64,000 nt of DNA from Ephemerocybe angulata. Taxonomy: Eukaryota > Basidiomycota > Agaricomycetes > Agaricales > Psathyrellaceae. Location: assembly GCA_013368325.1 (NCBI GenBank), contig JAACJK010000065.1:248001-312000 (forward strand), read 5' to 3'. A program made the position numbers and the translations under genes. The notes under the pieces were generated by a model, which saw only the letters and a program-made list of their open reading frames with translations, ran no database searches and was not told where the DNA came from. Shown in pieces: positions 1 through 12,314 of the stretch. How positions within the stretch are numbered: position 1 is the stretch's first letter; each line of letters begins with the position of its first letter.

Positions 1-938
1 AACATCATGTGCGTCCGAGTTCTGTCTTCTTCATTCATCTTAGCTTCTAACCCTCTTCTTTAGGAACTACGATGTGTGGGGTGCTTCTGGAACACCAGGA
101 CCCAATGCACCCATGGGAAACCTCTGCGGGACGTCCAAGCAGCCTCAGGCTAGCGCCCAGGCCGCTTTGGCTCAGTGGAAGGCAGCTGGGTTCCCCGCCA
201 ACAAGCAGTCGCTCGGCCTCGCCCTGTACGGCTGGGTCTCGCAGAGCACAAAGACCGTGCTGAGCGGCGCCTCGCTTCCCGCTGCCAACTTCCTCGTTCT
301 CGCCAAGACGGAAGGCAAGTCGGAGGACGATCTTCAGTTCCTTAACGGCGCACATCCCAGAACGAAGGACGGGGTCGTAGCCCAGAGTGCGGCGACCGAG
401 AGCGGGGCCGCTGCCCCTGCTGCTGTTGTCGCCGCTGCGGCAGCCACTGAAGATGAGAGCGACGCTACGAAGGCCAATGGGGAAGTTCTTGTGCAAGCAG
501 CGGCCACCGCTAATCTGCAGAAATGGTTCGGCCAGCAGATCCCGTTCAAGACGATCGTGTCGTCTGGTGCGCTTGCGAAGAAGTCGGACGGAACTTATAC
601 CGGCAGCGGAGGTTTCACGATGGGCTGGGACAACTGCAGCAATACGCCTTACCTGTTCAATGCTTCGCAGAAGACTGTAATCTCTTATGATGGTGAGTCT
701 GCCTTCTCTGTTTCCGATCTTCGAAGCTGGCGCTGATTACGATTCAAATAGATACTTGGTCGTTGAACGACAAGGCTAAGTTTGCGAAGAGTAGCGGAAT
801 GGCCGGGTGCTTCACTTGGTCGTGCGATCAGGTATGTTCTACATCGTTCTCATTCAAAGTGACATCTCCCTAACGCCTGAATAGGACGATGGGTATGCCC
901 TTCAGAACGCTATTCGCAAGGCTCTCGGCAAGTCGTAG
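1..938 (+). CDS. GH18 chitinase, C-terminal part (5' end outside window)
   Basis: This is the C-terminal half of a glycoside hydrolase family 18 chitinase, which hydrolyses beta-1,4-GlcNAc chains. Exons are 1-8, 64-692, 752-831 and 885-938; they sum to 257 codons in frame. The first visible residues, NIM then NYDVWG, are the GH18 barrel strand just after the catalytic region. Then come the LALYGW strand, the W-G-QQIPF segment, and MAGCFTWSCDQ followed by DDGYALQNAIRKALG at the C-terminus. It is paralogous to the chitinase at 54073-56474 and shares its introns before NYD and before DDG. It lacks four introns present there and has one extra. An Ala-rich insert lies around 400-470. The catalytic DxDxE motif and the N-terminus are upstream of the window, so a signal peptide or PX domain cannot be judged. 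Confidence 0.9.
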
Positions 939-1302
939 ATGTCAGCTCTCGTCAAATGTGTCTATCGGGCTAGTATTACCCACCTCTCCGAAGTCTATCC
1001 GCCTTCATTGTACAGCGATACCTCCATTTCATCCACTCACGACCATCAGTAACGATTTCCCTACTTGTTTATCTTTACTTATGATATGTACACTAGATAA
1101 GCGCCCAATATACATGGCTTCCGTTCAGACAACGGGTCGTCGATCACATCCCAATTATGAAGTAAGCGCCGAAGATCAAGCATGCTGTACTCAGAAGCAC
1201 CATAGCCCGGTCTTGGGCGGGCGATATAGTTCCATTCTTTCCCCCTCCTGCTGGGTTCCTAGTAGGGCAAAAGACATGTCCGTCAGTCTCTCTGCGTTCG
1301 AT

Positions 1303-3693
1303 TCAGACTTGAACGGAATTATGCACGCACGGTTCGTAAATGATGGCCACAGTCCCGTAGGCTTCAAAATGAAGAATGGTATCAACGAGCCTTACAGAAG
1401 CAGTCGAATTCTGGCCAGTTGACCAAGCTGTGGTGCATCCATCCTCGAATAGCCACGTCTGGTGATGCTCGCTGCGCTTCGCAGTACTATAGAAGAGGGT
1501 GCGGCCTATCTGCGCTTCTGCCAGGTTCAGCATCGAAGGCTCTGCTTCGGTGTTAGTGGCCAAGAGAAGCGTCGACCCATCCGGGCGTATCCAAACAGAC
1601 ATCTCGATGCCGACCTCGGGTCCGAAAATTGTCCAGAAAGTTGAGGGGTCGAGGATGAAGGAAGACATATTATGAGTGAGTGGGTATGCAAACCTCGAGG
1701 CATGAGCCTTTATATCATCGGTCGTAGGGTCTGTCCAGGAAACAAGGCCTTTGAAATGTAACGGTGTTAGCAGAGAAGGTGTTTGTGGAGGTGCGAGGTA
1801 CACACCTTTAGCACCGTGGATTATCGAAAGACTACTTTGGGCCACGAATTCTCGTCCGGTGGGGGCACGTTTCCAATATCTAGATGCGTTTCTGAGAGTC
1901 AAAATCCGACATCGACCATGGCGGTGGAGGCGACTTACTGGACACCTCCAAATCCTTGTGGGACAGCCCAGACGGCCTTGCTGTTTGTCCAGTTGTTATA
2001 CCAGAACCTCTGGAGGAAGTCGTCCATCCGATCGGATATGTCTGCTAATGAGCCTTTGCAGTTGTCGCACCTGAAGAGACGTTCAGATATGATAACCATA
2101 TAACAGGCACCTAGAAAAGTATACTCACCCGCAGTCGCCGAAGTCCGGCGTACATTCCGTTCCCCACTCGCTCGAAAAGGTGACATTGTTGCCAATTGGG
2201 TAGACGTCTTGCAAAATGATGTCCGCACCATTAGCATAGGGGCTTCAAACAAAACGGGCTATGTCAGAACCTAAAGGGGTTGTCGACGAGCTTGAACATA
2301 CGTGAACTGGTAGTCCTGGCAGTTCAGAACCAGCGAGACAGGGTGGTAGCCAGAGCTTCCAGAGCTGCCCCCATCGAGAGTGTTAATGAGGTTGTACGAC
2401 TGGACTGTCGCGTCGAGGGGGTCGGAGGTGCCGTCGGGCTCGTCTGCTGTGTACCAAAGCAAGAGGTTCTTCCTGCTCTTGATGCGATTCACTTCCGCTG
2501 TGACCTGAGAGTCGTTTCTGTATGTCCTAAGAGAGCGTCTTGTGAATGAACTCCAACGTAAATTGATTGATGGACCTACCAGCGCATATCGTACATGAGG
2601 TACAGTCCCAACCTCTCCATCTCATCCAGCACAGCGTCGAGAGCAGTCAGATTTGAGAAGGGTGGGATTGGATGAACCTATTGAGAGGGTTACATTAGTC
2701 TCAGCCCTACTCTCAAGGCGAAGGGCTATGATAGATCACGTACGATATTGAATCTGTTTACAGCCATGAGCCCATGGGATCGACAATATCCATACCATAG
2801 TCATGAGAGTAAGGGGGACTTACCCTTCTTCTTTTATCTTAGATAGGACTGTGATGTTGGTAAGGTACTTGTCGAACTGGGTGTAGAATCCGATGGGAAA
2901 GATGGGCTTGAACTGTCCCTGGCCAGCCGGCTCCTGAACCAAGAGCGCACCCGTCTGTAAGTTCATCTTCGTCACAGATCCGCTGGATGGCTCTGGAAGG
3001 TAAGTGAGGTTGCTCTTCGCTAAAAAAGCCTGCCCATCTGACATGACCCCGCGACAGTCAAGCTCGTAGTGCTCCTTCCGGGGCTGGAGCTTCGAAAGGT
3101 CGAAAGGCAACTTGTGGTCCCATCCCGCAAAACCGTTGTCATCTGGAGAGGGGACGGCGTTTACAATTCCCGAAGCCAAGACCGACCCATCGACAAGAAC
3201 CGATACTGTGAGATTGTAATTCGGGGGAGTTTCGTAGGGCCCTGGCCACCCAGCAGGAGGCGTCCAGGGCTTGGAGTCTGGGTATGCAGTAGTCGCGACA
3301 CGGGCGCTGATGAGAATTGCAGGCTCAGCGCTCACATCTCCTGGGAGGAAAGGCCGGATTGCTTGGCTACATCGAAACGTCAAGACCAGGGATGTGGTGT
3401 TCTGTGCAATGGGAAACTTCCCCCCTGGAGGCAATGTCGTGGTATCAGGTCAAAAGCGACTCGGGAAGCGACCTCGCACACCAGTCGGTTGTCCTTACCT
3501 GGAGCAACGCTGGTTTGGTTCTTCATATAGTTCTTTCCGCACCTGTGCATTCTGAAGTTTAGAACTGACGAAAGTAGGGAGGCGAATCTCACCATGTTTG
3601 CGCAGCGACGGAGCTATAGCCAATCAAGGCCAGAGCAGTAACAGCAGCGTACATCCATGCCAGTGAAGGATGCCTGGTATACCTATACGTCAT
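1303..3693 (-). CDS. Secreted glycoside-hydrolase-like TIM-barrel protein
   Basis: This multi-exon gene encodes a secreted protein of a conserved fungal family usually annotated as hypothetical or glycoside hydrolase superfamily; I do not know its substrate. The ATG at 3693 gives a hydrophobic signal segment (LAWMYAAVTALALIGYSSVAA) after a short basic stretch. Next come a Cys-Gly-Lys start to the mature part, a beta-sandwich-like N-terminal domain to about residue 240, and a barrel-like domain with LLLWYTADEPDG (a DEP acid motif, likely catalytic), GADIILQDVYPIGNN and CDNCKGSLADIS. The C-terminus is a beta-rich domain ending IIYEP. Visible exons include 3593-3693, one near 3501-3545, 2821-3433, a 10-nt microexon 2744-2753, and the last exon to 1303. 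An intron near 1750-1810 restores HGAK-GLVSW. It lies tail to tail with the upstream chitinase. Confidence 0.8.
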
Positions 3694-4345
3694 GACTGAC
3701 GGGAAGGAAGGTAAATTCAAGCCCTATATCGCCGTTGCACCTCTTAAGTACCAACCCGCGGTGTATCTAGGGTGCTTCTTCATCTGAAGTAGCACATGGT
3801 CCGTGTCCTCACGTCTAACTTTGATCATTTCAGGCTGGATCGTAGCGCTCAGCGTCGGTGATTAAGCGCCTTGCAAGATTCAAGGCTGGACTAAGCAATA
3901 TTTCTCAGCTTCAAGAGGATCAATGATAGATCCAGTACCTCAAGACAACCTCCAGACCGTAGATGAGCACAACTATGGTGGCTTTCTAAACTGAGGGCCG
4001 AGCGAGTAATGCCCGATCCGTCAATGTGCATGACCAAGCTGCAGGAAGCTGAAGCTGTGTTTCGGTGCACCATTGGCCGGTTCCTCCCCTGGGACCTTAG
4101 CCACATAAGTCTCCCAAAGGCGCTCTTACAACTCCCTCAATCATAACGAACGTACACAGGTTCTCGTGAAGAAGACACCTATCCAAAATGGAACCATAAT
4201 TTCACCAAAGTCGATCGAACTCCTGCACCGCCAATCCATAAAGAAGCACCCATTCCAATCCGACGCGCACAGCAGGAAAGCGTAAGTCTAATACATAGAG
4301 AACCGAGGCTATGATCGGCGTAGGCCGTAGTGCGACGCGGTGAAG
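3694..4345. other. Intergenic, no gene seen
   Basis: This stretch lies between two minus-strand genes. It should hold the promoter of the glycoside-hydrolase-like gene on its left and the 3' end of the methyltransferase on its right. I see no coding signal beyond short chance ORFs. Confidence 0.5.
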
Positions 4346-5636
4346 CTACCTGCGTTCAGCACTTGTAATGTGAACAAAAGCCACGAGTCCATCGACCATC
4401 TGGATCTCTTGAATGAAGGCAGCAGTCAGCACATCAACCTCGTCGTTAGACAACCCGTAGTCGATGAACATCTGTCTAAAGCCTCGGGCCATCCGCTTGA
4501 GCGCAGTGCGGAAGGACGATCCTATTTCATCCATCTGCGCATTTTGACTCCACGTTCCTACTGGCACGTAAATTTGCCGAATGTTCGTGTTCGTAAAGTA
4601 GTTGGATGCGGTGACGTTGGCTGAAACCCTGGATCCGTCGATGTCGACGCCCAGCTCCGCCAAGATATGGTGTACGGTGTCGAAGAAATGAACTGTGGCT
4701 GGCGCGATATCTTCTATGTTTCCAGGGAATGAGATGTGGACGGCTAATTGATTGGACCATTCGACGGAAAGAAACTGGCCCCCTGGACGAAGAAGGCGCG
4801 CCACTTCATGGAGAAGCACGTCGTAATCCTTTACCTATACGGCGAACTCGTAAGTGGCGAAGCGGGGACATCGAAAGCTACATACCGCCATCAACACATC
4901 GCGAGCATGAACAAGGTCAAAGTGCTCGTTGTCCCAACGTAAATCGGTATTGACATCGAGTAGTTCAAACTGTACGTTGTCCGGAGGGTAACGAGTGGCG
5001 ATGGGCACTGATCCATTCATTATCAATATTTTGCCGTCTTGGCGGAGCTAGGCGACAAACCGATGTCTACGCCCACAAACTGCGCATGGGGAGCGTGGAT
5101 CGCCATGTCAAGCACCCTGTAAAGCAGCATTGCGATCAATATCGATATCGCATCCATGAATCTCGGGCTAAATGAAATAAATCTACTGACCATTTCCCAT
5201 TTCCACAGCACAAATCAAGGACCCTGCGCGATCGAGTGGGGTCCGGAGTTAGGGCAGAATCCGTAGCGCCTTGGTAATCAACGCCAAGAATGCGCTTCAG
5301 CATAATATGGTTCACAGTATACCGCTAAAATACGAAGGTCAATTAGAAAACAGCAATTCTTCGTTGTCTCGATGACTGGCTTACTTCTTGTTCAGGAGTG
5401 TCAACGGGAAGACTATAGACAGAGTTCGCTTCAGACGGATAGAGACGACCGTTTCTTTCGGCGAAGTAAGCAGGGAAATCATTGTCCTGAAGTTCTTCGA
5501 GGGAAGAGTCTGAAAGCTGGCCAGGACCATCTTCCTCGTCGGTCGTTACATCGTTAGCGTCATCCTCAACGGGTCGTGGGATAATGCCAGCTCCGTTGCC
5601 GTTGTTCTGGGAGTTGGAAGTGTTGTTGGCAGACAT
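4346..5636 (-). CDS. SAM-dependent methyltransferase, LaeA/TAM-like
   Basis: The product is a class I S-adenosylmethionine-dependent methyltransferase of the large fungal LaeA-like (TAM-domain) group; the methyl acceptor is unknown. The start at 5636 gives a low-complexity acidic N-terminus of about 80 residues. The second exon, entered by splicing 5379-5384 (donor) to 5324, carries motif I, VLDLCCGNGKW. After an intron come HAQFVGVDI, then (intron) VPIATRYPPDNVQFELLDV, FDLVHARDVLMAV and LLHEVARLLRPGGQFLSVEW, the usual order of SAM-binding and post-I motifs. The C-terminal part (TALKRMARGFRQMFIDYGL) is typical of the group. It is divergent from the DNA polymerase gene on its right. A TATA-like element lies about 50 bp upstream of the ATG. 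Confidence 0.85.
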
Positions 5637-5680
5637 GGGGTTGAAAGTAAAGTCGGAGCCACATGCAGCAGGGCTGGGTC

Positions 5681-5686
5681 TTTATA
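5681..5686 (-). promoter_or_regulatory. TATA-like element of the methyltransferase gene
   Basis: TATAAA reads on the minus strand about 45 bp before the ATG at 5636. Position and match are plausible for a fungal core promoter; no other evidence. Confidence 0.4.
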
Positions 5687-6405
5687 AGGCCTCTGTCCTA
5701 GCACATGCGTGCTGATGCGATTATTTGAGAATGGTTCGGCACACAAGCCATCCTCTCTGGCTCACGGAGCTATTTCGAATGGCGTTGTCCGGAGGAGATG
5801 CCTTTCATCTAGACGAGAGAGCATAGTGCGGAGGCAGACTCCAATGAGCACCTTGCCAAACGAGCTGAGCTCAAAGGGAGAACCATGTGCTGCTTCTACG
5901 ATCGTAGCTTCTATGAAATCAATGAGAACCTGGTATCTTATGTTTCGTCAGATTCATGGAATCTAAAAGACCTGAAGTTTTCGGATGCCACTGACCTTGA
6001 AAATTGAAATTGAATCCTCCTCATGGAGGATGTTACGGGGGTATACTCTAGTTGTCCTCTTCAGTTCACTGCGCTACTTTCTGGCGTTTCTGGCCAGATT
6101 TCATGGTGTTAAGTCAAAGTGCAGCAAGGCGCCTGTCGGCGGGCGGTCGGAGACAGCTGCAGCACTGGTTGTGCTGGTGTGACGCGTGGCGGGGCGTGGG
6201 ATTCGCAGTGCACTGATTGTCACTGATTGTGACCTTTCTGCGCGACGGAGTTCAAACCCCGCGATGCCTGTTGACTTCGAACCATTACCAGTGACTCAAA
6301 TGATCCCAAACTGCGTGGCTTGACTTATTATCTCAAGATTTGACTGACCTCAAGACTACCCTGAAGACTTAGAAGCAAACCACCGAAGCCAGATCGATTG
6401 AAGCC
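5687..6405. other. Divergent promoter region between methyltransferase and DNA polymerase
   Basis: This 0.7-kb gap separates two divergently transcribed genes. Short ORFs at 5709-5966 and 5985-6182 have no recognisable content. A short direct repeat (cactgattgt, twice) lies near 6211-6231. Confidence 0.4.
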
Positions 6406-9400
6406 ATGGTTCAGGACCTGGATGCTTTTTTCGCTGAACAAGACGCGATATCTGCAATGCCGAGTGAAACTGTGGATGAATATCTTAGCAGACTGTCCAC
6501 GCAGCCCCCAAGGTGCGCAGAAACGATCAAGATCTATGGGATGTCCAATCAAACTGGCTACAGACGTATGAACTGGGCCAACGGTATATCGAATGATGCC
6601 ATTGTTCGCGGCATTGACCAGGGCCTTGCACCTGCTGCTCCCATTGCCCGAAACCATGAATCTACCGTGGTAATGGAAGATTCAGAACATGAAGATCGCA
6701 GGTGGCGTACGGCAGCTTTCAGCATCGACTCTAACTGACCCATTTATGTGACGAAGATCGGGACTTGAACAAAGCTTCAGACCTCGACCTGTCAAGGTAT
6801 CAGATGAAGTTAGTGCTGGACGTTCCCCGGTACTGGAATTAAACTCGCCAAATGCAGAACAAGTGCCTCCCCCACTTAACAACGTCTGCGATAGTCGGAA
6901 CTCTCCGACTTCTGCAGGCCTTGCCAGTAACCTGATTAGTGCCTCACAATCACAATCGGAAGGTATCTCGACGTTTTCCCCTCGTGTAGAGAAAAGGAAG
7001 TCAGATTCCCAAACTGGCTCGCCTCCCAATAAACGGCGCATGCTCTCATCTCACGCGTCCGCAGCCCAATCAACGGAATCTGAGCCTCAAAGCCCGTGCG
7101 TCCCTTCTTATGGATGTAATACAGGTGTTGACAACCCCACTTCAGGATCCTATCCTTTTCAAAAACGGATGCCCGCAATCCTAAACCCGCAAAGCGAGTT
7201 GTTGTCGATCAGGGACCACCGCTTCCCTTGCTGCCGATAACAAAAGCCGTTGGTAAGGCTGGTCGGAAGCAAGGTTCAAAGCCGCAGGCCACACCCTCCC
7301 GCCGATCTACAGGGCCAGACAGCGATATTGAACTTTCTCCACCAGCTGAAAGCCACAAGGTCAAATCGAAGCGAGCCGTGCACTCGGAGCCAAGCAGTGA
7401 TATGTTAGAATTGAAACAGCGTGTTTCGCGATCTGTTAAGACTGTGCCTCTCGCCAAGTCGGAGCCCGGGATCGTCGGCAGTGTGGCGAAGCGGGATGAA
7501 AGCTCTATCATACACCCCTCGTCATCTCCGTCTTCCCGCGAAGCATCGCCTGCTCCGAAGAAACGGAAGGTACAAGCCCCCGTCGAAAAGGGGAAGCCGC
7601 GTCCCAGCACATCAAGAACCACACTCAGGACAAAAAAAGCGAAGCCTGAGCCTCTGACACCTTTTCAATATGCAGAACAGTTGGTATCAGGGAAAATTGA
7701 CCCAGGACCTCGGCGGAGTTCAGTGTTTTGTGGATACAATATTTTCTACACAGGGGGGGACATGAGCACTGCAACGGAGTCCACTCGAAATCGAATGAAG
7801 CTGGTACGTCGATCTTGCTGTTGTTTGCCCAGATTACTGATGTCGACGAGTTCAGCTTATTCGTGACGGCGCGAATCTTATCTCTCGATACGATCCCGCC
7901 ACTGTAACCCATATCGTCACTGAGACCTCAGAGAGGGCGACAGTGAACGCTTTAGGGGTAAAACGGCTGAGTGAGGTCCCCGAGCATATCCCTGTCATTA
8001 GATGGAGTTGGGTAACGTATGGCATGTCGTTCAGGCGGGATATTTCCCCCAAAGATGCAGACAGAAAATTGCGCAAGATCCTCTACAACCATGCCGCTTT
8101 CAGCGAGCGTATACCACATATTGACTTTATTCCGGATTCTCCGCCGAGGAAAGGAAAGGGGAAGGAGAAAGCAAAAACACTTGACGAGCAAGAGCTGAGC
8201 CACATATCGTAGGTCACATCTTCACTGATATACGGAGCTTCGTCTCACATTCCCTTGTAGCGAGTTCACGCAAGACCCGATCCAAAAGTCCGCTTCTGCG
8301 GAGGCTACCACGTCTGCTGCTGTCCCGAGCGTCTTGCCAGATGAGCCGCCTTCCGTGGTACCCTCGCCTTCCCGTGCCCCAGAAATGGGCAGAAGAGCTT
8401 CATCTCCACTTTCATTAAATGAGCTTTCATGGGATGAGATCTATGAACGAGCGAAGGTGGAAGCGGAGAACGATGTATGTCTCATTCTACCTTCAAAGGG
8501 CGAAGTGCTGAGACCTTCATAGAACGGGTTCGTCTCTGCGCCGTCATCAGACGTAGAGGATGTAGTGCCACCTCCCTCTAACGGTAAAGCTCCAAAGAGC
8601 GTAAGTTCTCATGCAACATCTTCTCCCGATGCTCGCTCACATCTTTCCATCTTAGCGTTGGCTGGCTGACAGCAAGGAAGTAGCAATTACGAACTGTGCA
8701 AACCAGGACGTTATCGACAAGGTGAGCGCCACTCCCACGACTTCTCCGTTCTTCGAACTCATCTCCGAGCCAAACCACCCAGCTGTCCGAACTAATGGAG
8801 CTTCATAAGGCGCAAGCTGGGGATGATAGTCGCTGGAAGGTGTTCGCGTATAGCAAAGGTTAACTCGCCCTTTTCTTTAGCTTGGGCTGGATATTGAAGC
8901 GTTCATCCAACCCCCAGCGATAAGAGCACTGAAGCACCACCCCACGAGAATTAAAAGCTACGAAGAAGCTAAAGCCATTAAGGGTATTGGAGACAAGACT
9001 GCGAAAAAGGCAAGTGCGAGGCCGGGACGTTAACGGCTAAGTGGTAATAATGTACCTGTAGATCACAGAGATTCTCGAAACAGGGGATCTCCGCAGGATC
9101 CGATATGAAAGAACGGAGGATATCAAGGTCGTCCAGCTTTTCCAGGGTATCTACAACGTCGGTAAGCGGGTTTTCTAACTAGTCAATAACTCCTGTAGTA
9201 CTCACATCCAAAATCAGGAGGACACATCGCGCGAAAGTGGTACGCCAATGGGTGTCGCACTTTGGATGATCTCAGGGCACGCAAGGGTGGGGTAAAGCTC
9301 AGCCGTGCGCAGGAGATTGGCCTGCGATTCTATGACGGCGAGTCTTTCTTACCGCTGTCTTCATACCTTCATCTTACGCTGTTGCGTTAGACATCAACGA

Positions 9401-10331
9401 ACGCATGCCTCGCAGCGAGGCCGAGGCAATCTATAGCCTCATTGAGCCCATTGGTCTGTTCAGCTCTACGCTCAAAGCTAATACTACTTGCTGACAGTCT
9501 GGTCTAGCCCTTTCTCTCGACCCAAAGCTCTTCATAAGAATCATGGGTAGCTTTAGAAGGTATGCGAAGCCTGGACCATTTCATCCGGACTGAAGCTGAT
9601 CATTGATTGGATGCAGAGGAAAGGAGACCTGCGGAGACATCGATATCCTTATAACACGGCCAGAGGACGACGGGAAGACGCATGCTGGTCAGTGAACATT
9701 CGTACTGTCAAGTGACCACATGGTTGTGTCCTGACCTTAACCGTCAGGTCTTCTGCCGCGTTTGCTCGAAGCACTTCACAAAGCTGGAATCCTCACCGAA
9801 GATCTTGCGACACCTGATGATCCCTACGACCTTGAGGCGACATATCGCGGCCTTTGCCATATCCCTACCGACCCGAACTCAAAGCGTAGACGTATAGATA
9901 TCTTGGCGATTCCTTGGAAACAAAGAGGAGGCGCATTGCTGTACTACACGGTGAGCATCACACGTTGCCGACCGTTACTCCCATCGCTTACACTCGTGCT
10001 CGCAGGGTGACGACATTGTGAGATATTTAAAGCATTTCTTTTCGCTAATGTGAAGGAGAGCTAACGGGTCCGTAGTTCAACCGTGCATTGCGGTACAAGG
10101 CAGGCGCATTGGGGTATTCTCTGAACCAACGCGGCCTTTATGGCGGTGTCGTCAGGGATCCCCACCAGCGAACTGTCAAGCTGAACAATGGTCAGGACCT
10201 CGACTCTATAGGAATATTTTCTTACAACTAACGGGCCGATTCCAGGGTTCCTCGTTGCATCCGAAACCGAGGAAGAGATCTTTAAAATATTGGGAGTTCC
10301 ATGGCAGGAGCCTCATGAGCGAGTGCGATGA
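6406..10331 (+). CDS. POL4: Family X DNA polymerase (Pol lambda/Pol4-like) with BRCT domain
   Basis: This encodes a nuclear gap-filling polymerase used in base excision repair and end joining. The order follows Pol lambda. A Ser/Pro/Lys-rich linker runs to about 7690. A BRCT-like region follows at about 7720-8075 (FCGYNIFYTGG... THIVTETSERA... IPVIRWSWVTYGMSFR). The 8-kDa helix-hairpin-helix region is at 8880-9010 (IKGIGDKTAKKI). Next come the second hairpin and fingers at 9110-9350 (LFQGIYNVGGHIARKWY). The palm has GDIDIL near 9635, the metal-binding Asp pair, and RRRIDILAIP near 9890, the third Asp. The end is YYTGDDIFNRALRYKAGALG, LNQRGLYGG and a degenerate EPHER terminus. About a dozen short introns are needed; for example 7098-7146 joins ESEPQSP to ILSFSKT. 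The first exon start at 6406 is the first ATG in frame. Exact N-terminal splicing near 6700-6780 is uncertain. Confidence 0.9.
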
Positions 10332-10647
10332 ATACTTCACGATGGCCATTAGATTCCCTCGTCTTTCTTGTGCTGTTGTTGTAAGTCCGTAATCATCTTG
10401 GCCCATGGCTCGTCTTACTCAATGTCTCTCCCAGCTTGTATCTCTAGCGATGTAATCTAGATCCGTTGTCGAATTATATCTTGTCATACTTTCCAAAGCT
10501 CTCGACATCTCCTGCTCCCCGCGATTCTTAAATTAGTAAATGAGACGGTCTCGTTCGATTTGGCTGGACGAGAACCCGTTCGACTGAGAGTCTTCCCAGA
10601 AAACAAAAGGCCAGCCTGCCAGCCCGGAAAAAAATTCAAGCCCTCTC

Positions 10648-10654
10648 TATAAAT
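10648..10654 (+). promoter_or_regulatory. TATA box of the double-psi barrel gene
   Basis: TATAAAT stands 75-80 bp upstream of the ATG at 10729, a usual distance. The rest of the 10332-10728 gap shows no gene. Confidence 0.5.
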
Positions 10655-10728
10655 GCAGTCAGCCTGACCCCAGGAACCCCAGCCTCCACCCACAGCGAGC
10701 TCTTCCTCCAACAGTCCGACTGGTTCAG

Positions 10729-11335
10729 ATGATGTCGTCCTGCTCGTCCCTCCGCCTCATGCTTCTTGCGCTCTTCCTCTCAGTCGTCAACGTACTGGGC
10801 CATACGGGCGATGGTACGAGATGATCTCATCGCCGTCCCTCAGATTACTGTGGCTGACACGCAGTTTGTATTCCTCTCCTCCTCCTCCCCCTCCTCGGGT
10901 CATCCCTCCAGCTACATGGTACAACACAGGTGTATGTTCCCTCCGTTCCCCACCCGTACGATTGTGTTGTTATGATTATTAACGCCCAGATCGCCTCCAG
11001 CTCGGAAACTGCGGTGCATGGAGCCGCCCGACCGACTTTATCGTCGCGATCCCAACAGGGCAGTACGACTCCGGCCACAGGTGTTGGCATCGCCTCTGGA
11101 TATCCTGTACGTCTTCGCTCCTCCACTCGCCCAGCACACAAACAACTCTGACACAGACATTGTGTTATCTTATCTCGTAGACGAAGGGCGCTCGATCCAC
11201 GCCGTCGTCGTCGACTCGTGTCCGAGCTGCAACCCGTACAACATCGACCTCTCGCCCTCGGCTTTCATGGCGCTCGCACCCCTCTCCGTCGGCCGCCTCC
11301 ACAACGTGACCTGGAACTACATGCAATCCAACTAG
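10729..11335 (+). CDS. Small secreted double-psi beta-barrel protein (RlpA / riboflavin-aldehyde-forming-enzyme-like)
   Basis: Exons 10729-10813, 10912-10931 (20 nt), 11001-11106 and 11181-11335 join in frame to 121 residues. Residues 1-24 are a clear signal peptide (LMLLALFLSVVNVLG). The mature protein starts HTGDATWYNTGLGNCGAW. It continues with TDFIVAIPTGQYDSG, a VVVDSCPSC motif and NIDLSPSAFMALAPLSVGRLHNVTWNY, the conserved layout of the single-domain double-psi barrel proteins called riboflavin aldehyde-forming enzymes in mushrooms. They are related to expansin domain 1 and bacterial RlpA. The Asp in VVVDSC and the DLSP motif are kept. The role is probably extracellular or cell wall; enzymatic activity is unproven for most members. 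The 20-nt second exon encodes ATWYNTG. Confidence 0.85.
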
Positions 11336-12314
11336 CCGACTGTCGCCGCTCGCTCCCTGGTCTCCTCCCACTCTCTCTTCTGAATTGCACAGTCGCGGGC
11401 ACCCTGCCGACCGACGCCCCTGCGATCTTGTGTCCCCTGCTGATGATTATCCCTGCCAATGTGATTCTGAGTCAGCCAGTCAGCCTTTCGCCCGCTTTTC
11501 TTCCTCTGCCAGGCAGCAGCCATGAAACATTGCTATTCCACCCATCCATCCACCTCGACCGACGTGCCCCGACTTTCCCGGCGGGCCAAAGAACAGGGGA
11601 GATTCCTCTCCCGGCCTTCGTTTCTCTCAATGTTTCTACCGAGCTCTCATTGATCCTTCAAGGTCTACTGCACATACCCAAGCGGTTTCTCGTCTCGTCT
11701 CGTCTCGTCTTCCCAATCTGTACTATTATCATTATCATTATACCTGGTCCTCCTCGAGCCGTTTTCAGGACTGTATCATACGCATCTAGACTTCCTAGAT
11801 CCCGTCCTTCTTCTTCTTCAAGTTCATTGAGATTGATCAATAAGACATATTGATATTCATTCTCGAGTATCTCGAGTGCCTGTACGGCAGGTAGGAAAGT
11901 AAAATGTGAGGGAAAGCTAGTATACATGTTCGAAGGCGGTGACGAGGCGAGAACACAAAGAGAGAGGGATAAGAAGATGAATGTGCCGAACGATGCAAAG
12001 AAAGAAGAAACACGAGACGGGATGAGACGAGACTACTAGTAAGAGCGATAGAGGCTGGCAGGCTAGGTACGAATGTGGGTAGGGTGTACTTTGCTTTTGA
12101 GAGACGAACACGGAAGACAGAAAAAAGAGGATAAGGAAGGCAATAAACAATCGACGATAAACGTTGAAGAAAAAACCACGGACACAACCAGGGCGCGAGA
12201 GCGACTAGCAAAACGAAGACGAGAAGAGGGAGAACAAGGAAAGAGAGAGACACAACGCCAGAGAAGAAAGAAAGAAAGAAAGAAGGTCCAAGGGAGAGCA
12301 CACCACGAGCGCGC
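11336..12314. other. Intergenic with simple repeats
   Basis: This gap lies between convergent genes. It holds a TCTCG-type microsatellite at about 11689-11710, an ATTATC-type run near 11722-11740 and a GAAA-type run near 12264-12284. Long open frames here are low-complexity artefacts. It probably contains both 3' UTRs. Confidence 0.5.

Noticed and set aside
6236..6280. tRNA B-box-like word (gagttcaaacccc)
   Set aside because: No matching A box, acceptor stem or anticodon arm at the right distance.
11689..12284. Microsatellites between convergent genes as regulatory signal
   Set aside because: Ordinary simple repeats of 3'-flanking DNA; no further structure.
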